Assembly (NCBI GenBank): GCA_025642065.1
Contig: JAODUP010000112.1
Span: forward strand, 248,001 to 312,000
DNA from: Paralvinella palmiformis
Lineage: Eukaryota; Annelida; Polychaeta; Terebellida; Alvinellidae
DNA: 64,000 nt
Direction: 5' to 3'
Shown: in pieces, positions 1 through 64,000 of the stretch
Layout: each line of letters begins with the position of its first letter
How positions within the stretch are numbered: position 1 is the stretch's first letter
Translations under genes and position numbers: made by a program
Notes under the pieces: model-generated
Seen by the model: only the letters and a program-made list of their open reading frames with translations
The model's database searches: none
Told to the model about the DNA's origin: nothing

Positions 1-513
1 TATTTAGTCATGTGTTGATCCTCTATACTTTAAAAGTTGCCCAGAAATGGCCATTTTAACACTTTAATAGTATCATTTGGGTGATGTTAGTGAATATCAG
101 TTAGCTGCACCAACAAATATTTATGTCAATGTTGTACTTCACCACATATTCATAATAGTTATAAGTTCTCCAAATAAGGTCGAGTCAAGTAGCACATCAT
201 AGATTTTCTCAGTAGTTTTAGTCTAGCAGAATTATTTGGTTACTTTTATTATATAAAATCTATTATCACTTGACGAGTATCATCATAACTCGAAGTAAAT
301 ACAGGTAAATGGAGATCAACACTTCATCAGAATTTATAATATTTTACTATCACAGTCAAAGAATCATTCTATAAAGAGTTGCAAGACATTATATTTAGAT
401 GTGATGATAATGCATTAAAATAATTTACATCTTCAAGTAATATAGAAATACTGGAATTACTGTATGATTAATTTGCGGAATCAGCATACTAATTTTTACC
501 AATTCTGCTTCAG
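1..513 (+). other. Intron upstream of exon 1 (partial)
   Basis: AT-rich non-coding sequence ending in the acceptor tract ttctgcttcag at 513. I see no gene, repeat or structure in it. It belongs to the intron that separates exon 1 from dynein exons outside the window. Confidence 0.8.
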
Positions 514-58313
<57,800 letters not shown>

Positions 58314-58461
58314 ACGTTAATCTGTTTGTACGTCAGCGGTATCTGTGATAGTTACCCAAACTGTTGTAATCATGCTAATATTTATTTATTGAGACCACAG
58401 TTTACACTTGTAGTTCATCAAGTCAGTTGCTTTTCTTATACCAAAACTCATAACTACAACA

Positions 58462-58467
<6 letters not shown>

Positions 58468-58512
<45 letters not shown>
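58468..58512. repeat. (CA)n microsatellite in the 3' UTR
   Basis: About 22 CA units 155 nt after the dynein stop codon. Confidence 0.96.
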
Positions 58513-58515
<3 letters not shown>

Positions 58516-59097
58516 TGCATAGATTTTCACACACACAATTATTACAATCATACATAATGAGCATTTCCCAAATGTGGATTTTCTTCACCTGTTACACAAT
58601 AATTTGCAGGTGAGACATTATTGTTTGTCCTGATAATGTATTATGTTTACAATTTTGTTATCTATATTTTGGACCTAACTATACAGCTAGGTCTGTTTTA
58701 TAACACCGACACACATTTCCACTCCGTCCATTATTTACATTAATTATATATTTTATGTCACTTTTTGCCATTATAAAGGCATTCATATTCCATATAATAT
58801 ATATTGTTGATGCAGTTGTCCATTATGATGCTATACTGTTAACAAATGTTTGTAAACATTAAAATTATTGTGCTTAAAGTATGCCAGAGGTTTAAATATA
58901 CATCCACAAATAATAAATGTGTTTATGAATTTAATAAGATAATTATTGATATGAAAGAATACGACTGTTAAAAAGCTATTTACTACATAATTTTCTTAAT
59001 GGTGTAATATCTAATTTGATACCACAATCAGAAACATTGCAAGATCTTTTGCATAGTAATTCTTTAAGCTGTACATATCCCTAAGTTACTGGTGTTC

Positions 59098-59103
59098 AAT
59101 AAA
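59098..59103 (+). promoter_or_regulatory. Candidate polyadenylation signal AATAAA
   Basis: Perfect AATAAA followed within 50 nt by a GT/T-rich stretch (tgttctggttgttttatt), the usual downstream element. An earlier AATAAA at 58912-58917 has a weaker downstream context and could serve as an alternative proximal site. Confidence 0.55.
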
Positions 59104-59120
59104 GAGATTTTTGGCCTTCA

Positions 59121-60429
59121 TACAACAGACACTATTCTAATGTTCTGGTTGTTTTATTACGAGTATTTAATAACAATGTTTGCTATTTGATTACGCCACA
59201 AATGTCTAGTAGATTCATTTATAGGTTTTTATCAACAACATTCTCTGTGATATTGTTTATTAAGTAGTGTTAATAAATTTCAGCTTTAAAACGTTTTCCA
59301 TTTGGTAGAATGGTTGGTGTTTTTAAGTGATTAATAATAATACTGTGTGTTATATAAAGTATCCTTTCCGGGTACTGTACCTAAACAGGCAATGTACATA
59401 AAAAGGCATTAAAATATAAGGAAAATACACATCGCAATTACATGTAAATATAATAAACTTAAGTGCATTTATCTTATCAGTTAAATTTATGCGAAGAATG
59501 CATAAAACAAATGGTTGCCCAGGTGTATAATGGTTAATTATAACAGAAACACATTATACATGGCTCACTAACTGATCATTTAAAAAAATCCAAGAATCCA
59601 GCTCAAAACTGATAATATAATATGTATATAACATATTTTCAATGTTTTTGGAAACACTTAAGATGTTGCTGAACTGTTGTAGCCAGTTTTTGGTATATAT
59701 ATTATGTGTTAACAATGTTTGTTACTTCTCACTGAGTATAAAGACATTATCAGATGGAATTAGATATCGGGAGGTATATTACTACATAATGATCATATTA
59801 ATTTCACATAATATTAAATATAATGTACATCTAATAATATGTATGCATAATAACGGTACACACAGACTTGAAATGACATGTCCTTAGTATACATACACAC
59901 ACACACACACACAATATATATATATATATATATAATAGAGAGAGAGAGAGAGAGAGAGAATGAAAATCTTAAGATTTCATCAAATGTCATTACATATTAA
60001 ACTGGTAAAATTAATGCCATCATAATAAAACCTTGATTAAAACCTATCTGTTTATTTTGTTTGGATGTAGGTCTTTGTTGTTATAATATGTAAATCCTGC
60101 GTTAGCATAATAGAAATTGGACTCTAAATACAATTTTCAACCAATGGGATCGATTTATTCCATTTTAAACATTCATACATGTCCAGATCATATATACGAG
60201 TGACTGAGTGAATAAATAGTTTGACATCGGGATTGGACACAATTTGGATATATGGTTGTGATTTGACTCCTTATTGAAATATAAATGATCAGATGAAAAA
60301 TCCCACAAACAAGGGTAACATATTGAAATTTGAATTTGGACATGGAGGTATATACAGCATGGTACGCTTTCAAATGTGTTTTTGCAACGGCTGTGATGTT
60401 AACTCAAAATTCATAGTACGTTTTATGAA
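59121..60429. other. Intergenic sequence downstream of the dynein gene
   Basis: AT-rich, no gene seen. Contains a compound (CA)n(TA)n(GA)n microsatellite at 59893-59960. Confidence 0.6.
59893..59960. repeat. Compound (CA)n(TA)n(GA)n microsatellite
   Basis: Three dinucleotide runs in succession in intergenic sequence. Confidence 0.95.
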
Positions 60430-60615
60430 CACCGTGGTTCTATTGAACTATTGAGCATTTGGCGACAGATCTCAGCCACCCGAGTTCAAATCTTGGGGTG
60501 AGCATGCCTGAAGAGTGTTTCATCTTTGATTTCGCCTCATTATCTTTGAAGGTTGCTAAGCCCAATTACCCTAGTTTGCACAAAAAGTGGCCGTAAACCA
60601 TCAATCATCTATAAG
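60430..60615 (+). mobile_element. tRNA-derived SINE, copy 4
   Basis: Good B-box (GAGTTCAAATC) in the head, body cctgaagagtgtttcatctt then tgatttcgcctcattatctt, and the 3' end tggccgtaaaccatcaatca. It is the most complete copy with copy 1 and lies in intergenic sequence. Confidence 0.65.
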
Positions 60616-60904
60616 CAACCATCTATTGAACTACTGAAAACTTGATCCGAGGCAATATAGCCAGACTCGATGTGTCACAAAGGAATAAATTTAGCAACAT
60701 GTGGACTACTGCAGAGTTTTAGACTGTGAAGAGGACCTACTTCGCCCTGTGCAGGTGACAAATAAAGTGCTTGAATATAAGCTTCCCCTAGATATGGCCA
60801 AATTCTAAGGTGCGGTTTCGGAACTTCATATGAAGTTCTGTAAAACCTGATGTTTTGGGAAAACTCTATTCCGGCCATTATTTCCTGTTATGCAAATTAA
60901 TTTG

Positions 60905-60910
<6 letters not shown>

Positions 60911-60946
<36 letters not shown>
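60911..60946. repeat. (TA)n microsatellite
   Basis: About 18 units. Flanked by gatctttta and its near-inverse taagatcaa, so the whole site is close to palindromic. Confidence 0.94.
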
Positions 60947-60948
<2 letters not shown>

Positions 60949-61587
60949 ATCAATTTTCACATGTGCAAAATGAACCAAAATGGTTTTTCTCACTCCAAAA
61001 GTATATCTTACTCACACACACTCGTCAAAACCATTTTTTTCACATAAAAGTGAATTCGATGCACTTTTTCTTGGATGCTTCGAAATTCGTCTGTGATTTC
61101 TCCGTAAAGACTAGAGGGATAATAGACACATACGTATGTAGCCCAGATCACCCAATACTGGCATGTGTATGCGCAAGCTTTGCGCGGGCTGGCACTAATG
61201 ATCACGATTGATCTTTAATAAATTAAGTTATTTATTTATCAGTTAGTAAAACTGAAATAACCACATACGTCATAACAGTAAACGAAGGAAAACAGTTATA
61301 TAGAGTTACCGAGAATAAACAGTGACTACATAATACCAACATCACAGCTTTAACATTTCCTAATTTAATTGTTCCTCAATTTGGAAGAAAGTTAAAGTTG
61401 TATTATGTATGTATGTGTGTATGTGTGTGTAAACCAACAAACTAACTGCGCCAAATAGCTATAGTGGCGGGTATAACACTGCAGCCTATGATGTATGTTA
61501 TGTATGTATGTATGATGATAATAATAATAATGTCATTTTATTAAATGTCATTACTAGGAAGAGCCTATAGCTATAGTCGTATACTTC

Positions 61588-61652
61588 TAACCCAGTTTGA
61601 CATTATTATTGCGTCAACAGACCTGTCACAATTATAATGTCAAACTGGGTTA
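61588..61652. repeat. Perfect 19-bp inverted repeat with 27-nt loop
   Basis: TAACCCAGTTTGACATTAT at 61588-61606 is exactly inverted at 61634-61652. It could be a small MITE remnant or a hairpin. No coding potential. Confidence 0.8.
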
Positions 61653-61744
61653 CGGAGCCTTAATAAACCATGGCGAGGCCTAGCCATTAATTTTAGGTAC
61701 TTCAAATCCCCCTTCTGGTACGGTAGACAACAGGGTACAATGCA

Positions 61745-61935
61745 TTCCAGATAGCACAACAATGTTGGACCAACCATGGTCCAGTGTTGTACGCTACACT
61801 GGTCCATTGATGGCATATGATGTTGGGCCAGCGTAGTTTTGACCGCCGAGCTAATGTTGGCTAAATGCTGCCAAATTATCATTGGTCCAACGTTGGCCCA
61901 TCGTTGGTCCTACGTTGTAAACAACGTTGTTCCAA
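61745..61935. repeat. Cluster of TTGGACCAA / CAACGTTGG motifs
   Basis: At least ten degenerate copies of self-complementary words such as TTGGACCAA, CAACGTTGG and TTGGTCCAACG occur in about 190 nt. They look like a decayed minisatellite or the end of a DNA element. Confidence 0.6.
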
Positions 61936-62089
61936 TGAGAGTCCTTAACAGTACTGAAAACACAATAGGCATTCAAAGGCTTTGTCCATTTTTATTAATT
62001 TAATTATACATAATTGTTCCTTAAAAGTATGTAATACAAAAAGCAATAAGTGTAATATCAAATGTATAATGAACATACACTACCCCTCT

Positions 62090-62391
62090 TCGAAGAACTA
62101 AACTTACTTCAGATACGAGATATTCAGAGTTCACTTAAGCAAATTCATGTACAAAGCAATTCAAAACCAACTACCACCTCCATTAATACCACAAAACACT
62201 GAATCCACAGATATAGCACCAGACGAGTTAACAAAACACATATAAAACACAGAAGAACAACTATTGCATCAATACAAATCAATTACAAAGGACCTGCATA
62301 TTGGAAAGATCTCCCTAATGAAACCCAACAATCAAAATCACTAAAAAACCTCCCGGGTAAATTTAAAAAATCTCTTAAATGTCTAAATTAA
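62090..62391 (+). mobile_element. C-terminal remnant of a LINE reverse transcriptase
   Basis: The frame ending at the TAA 62389-62391 reads IHRYSTRRVNKTHIKHRRTT, then INYKGPAYWKDLPNETQQSK and SLKNLPGKFKKSLKCLN. The pattern H-Y-TR----H----RT----I-Y-GP--W--LP---F---L is the usual C-terminus of CR1/L2-type LINE polymerases. A stop upstream (62200-62202) shows decay. Confidence 0.65.
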
Positions 62392-62684
62392 TGCTAAATC
62401 ATCAACAACCTTGGCACAAATGTCTACTTGAATCTGAATGAACTTAGCACATTCACCTGGATGCGGGTGAATCAACATGGACTGCCTGTAATTATGAAAA
62501 TAAACCAAAATAGCATTTCACCTGGATTTGGCATTCCAGGTGGAGATTCTACTATAAAATGCAGGTGAGAGGTTAGGGTGCACACGTTTGATGGTTATTT
62601 ATTTGAGTTATTTAATTGACCCAGGTCTGAATAGGGCCATACATCGGGACATGAACTATATGCGTGATAACAGGAGTCCCAGAC

Positions 62685-62770
62685 ACAGATCATGGTTCAA
62701 ACCCAAGAACCAGCGATCTGCGGTCCAGTTCCTTACTTCTAGACCACGACAACCTGTTCATAGAATTAAG
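62685..62770 (-). mobile_element. tRNA-derived SINE head, minus strand
   Basis: On the - strand it reads GTGGTCTAGAAGTAAGGA (A-box) and later GGTTCTTGGGTTTGAACC (B-box) at tRNA-like spacing. It lacks a foldable full tRNA, so it is a SINE head and not a tRNA gene. Confidence 0.5.
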
Positions 62771-62889
62771 ATAGAACATTGAAAATAAATCTTTGATAAC
62801 ATCAAAGACTATTTATAACAAGACGTGTTACTTCGCCTTTTAACATAGCGACCGGAGGTAAATTGTCACGGACAGCTCCCTTCATTAAC

Positions 62890-62947
62890 ATGGCGCCTAA
62901 TGGCACTGGTTCATTCTGCGCCGCTTTCGGCTGCAGTAACAGAAAAA
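62890..62947 (+). CDS. Probable first exon of a THAP-domain protein (partial)
   Basis: ATG at 62890 opens MAPNGTGSFCAAFGCSNRK. C-A-A-F-G-C-S-N-R matches the first half of the THAP zinc finger (C-x2-4-C with the CAAxGCSNR signature), including its first two zinc ligands. The frame then meets a plausible donor aaaaa|gtatgc. The local rise in GC and CpG fits a first exon. THAP domains are DNA-binding modules of transcription factors and of P-element-like transposases. The next exon (with the FHxFP part) was not found before 64000. It may lie beyond the window, or this may be a relic. Confidence 0.5.
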
Positions 62948-64000
62948 GTATGCACAAATAAAGACAACCCCGAAAGGAAATGAAAGCTAGTGTAAAAGTT
63001 TGATATGATCTGGCTTTTTAAAAATAAAGGATATTTAAAAAATAAGCATAACAAGTAGACACGCCCCTACTTGACATGACCCAAGCAGTAGGCCCGAACA
63101 GGTTCTATCTAGATCTATATTTGTTTCAGACAAAATCTGATTAAATTTTATTGAACAATATCACCCTATTAATCACAAAATGGGTATGTAACATATACAT
63201 AAGCTTACAGTTACATGTATGGAGCCATTGAAGATGTTATGGGTGGGAGGTATATTTTACTTTATTATTGTTAATAATATAATTCGACTTCTAAAATTAC
63301 ATTACTAAAATCAATAATTTTTCCCTAATTCAATAATTATAAGTAGCTGAGTATTTACATGATCACCTGCATCCATATTTATTTTTAAACGTAATCAATT
63401 GGTACTTATTGATATATATGGACTTCTATTTATAATTTAAATGTTATGAAATTAATTATTAAATACATCAACTAGTGGTAGAAACATTCATTTTGTTATT
63501 TTTTCTATTGACAGAAGTAAAAGATGAGTTATTAATTGTTGTCGATCAGATATATGATGAGGAAAGATTTAAATTACTGCAATACTAATTGTAGAATGTA
63601 TGATATGCATTTCATTGAAACGGAATTCATGAACCAGACAACTTATCTAGAATGCTATTCCAAGGCATCAAACCCATGAAATTTTGTCAGCCCATTTCAT
63701 ATCTTAATACAAAAAAAGGATTACCAGCACCTGAATTAGTACTTGAATGTTCAGCTCATTGGTATTGTTCTGTTTCAGTCCTTGAAGTTCTATGATGATG
63801 AGATACTATGTAAACAGGCCAATCTCTTGGTTACAGATTTACTGGTGTTATCTGTTACAGTAGTCAATACATGTGTCTATTACATCTCTGGGTATATTCT
63901 GTCTAACTTTAAACAGTTCACTGATCTGGACTAAAGGTCATATTTTTTGTAGTAGTGGTTGTTTAGAGCTGGAAACAATTTGGGTTACTCTGTCCATTTG
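62948..64000. other. AT-rich non-coding sequence after the THAP exon
   Basis: Presumed intron or intergenic sequence. No repeat family, RNA gene or convincing exon recognised. Confidence 0.5.

Larger units (their letters stand above)
58314..59120 (+). other. Probable 3' UTR of the dynein gene
   Basis: Non-coding stretch after the stop, containing a (CA)n tract at 58468-58512. The end is set approximately, about 20 nt beyond the AATAAA at 59098. The true cleavage site was not observed. Confidence 0.55.

Noticed and set aside
60675..60878. 67-residue - strand open frame starting MAGIEFSQN
   Set aside because: No family similarity or splice support that I can see.
62685..62770. Possible tRNA gene on the - strand
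   Set aside because: A- and B-boxes are present but the arms do not pair into a cloverleaf. Kept only as a SINE head.
63501..63590. Short open stretch after a ttgacag acceptor-like site (VKDELLIVVDQIYDEERFK)
   Set aside because: It looks protein-like but is only about 27 codons, ends in a stop and does not resemble the second half of a THAP finger. Not enough to call an exon.
63743..63934. 63-residue + strand open frame at the window end
   Set aside because: Hydrophobic and AT-driven composition, no recognisable domain. A possible acceptor is present but nothing connects to it.

Overview
This is a piece of an animal nuclear genome. It is AT-rich, and one gene on the + strand is split by ordinary GT-AG introns that are full of microsatellites and transposon debris. 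The gene encodes an axonemal outer-arm dynein heavy chain of the DNAH5/DNAH8 type, so the organism builds motile cilia or flagella. The SINE, LINE and DNA-transposon remains fit a marine invertebrate. A lophotrochozoan such as a mollusc is my guess, but the sequence does not prove it.

Layout. Bases 1-513 are intron. From 514 to 58313 I place 58 exons, numbered here 1-57 with an alternative pair 31a/31b. With one member of the pair and without the 24-nt microexon 32, they join in a single open frame of 11,886 nt, giving 3,961 residues plus a stop. Human DNAH5 has about 4,620 residues, so roughly the first 660 lie upstream of the window. In order the exons encode the rest of the N-terminal tail (exons 1-9), the linker (10-17), AAA1 (18-22), AAA2 (23-26), AAA3 (27-30), the AAA3-AAA4 connector (31-33), AAA4 (34-37), the coiled-coil stalk with the microtubule-binding domain (37-44), AAA5 (45-47), a connector and AAA6 (48-52), and the C-terminal domain (53-57). 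All four nucleotide-site P-loops (AAA1-AAA4) are intact and no exon is broken, so the gene looks functional. Residue numbers in the entries count from the first residue of exon 1.

The most interesting part is the AAA3-AAA4 connector. Exons 31a (32941-33063) and 31b (34061-34183) are both 123 nt, have the same splice phases and encode homologous 41-residue segments identical at about 21 of 40 compared positions. This is the signature of mutually exclusive alternative exons. They are followed by a 24-nt in-frame microexon that would add the basic insert PPTRRRKR. Together these could produce up to four motor isoforms from one gene.

The introns hold mobile-element relics. They include a GTTCATGAAC-rich foldback-like structure (2830-4715), an L2/CR1-like LINE 3' end (6665-6931), a hAT-like MITE (13303-13568) and a 531-bp MITE with a 9-bp target duplication (17208-17738). 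There are also three pogo/Tc1-mariner-like elements (48399-49333, 50877-51834 and one starting at 53565 with a transposase remnant) and several copies of a tRNA-derived SINE.

Downstream of the stop codon are a probable 3' UTR with an AATAAA signal at 59098, a repeat-rich intergenic stretch with a SINE, a second LINE remnant and a cluster of TTGGACCAA/CAACGTTGG motifs, and at 62890 what looks like the first exon of a THAP zinc-finger gene. I see no tRNA, rRNA or CRISPR array, and no second convincing protein gene on the - strand.
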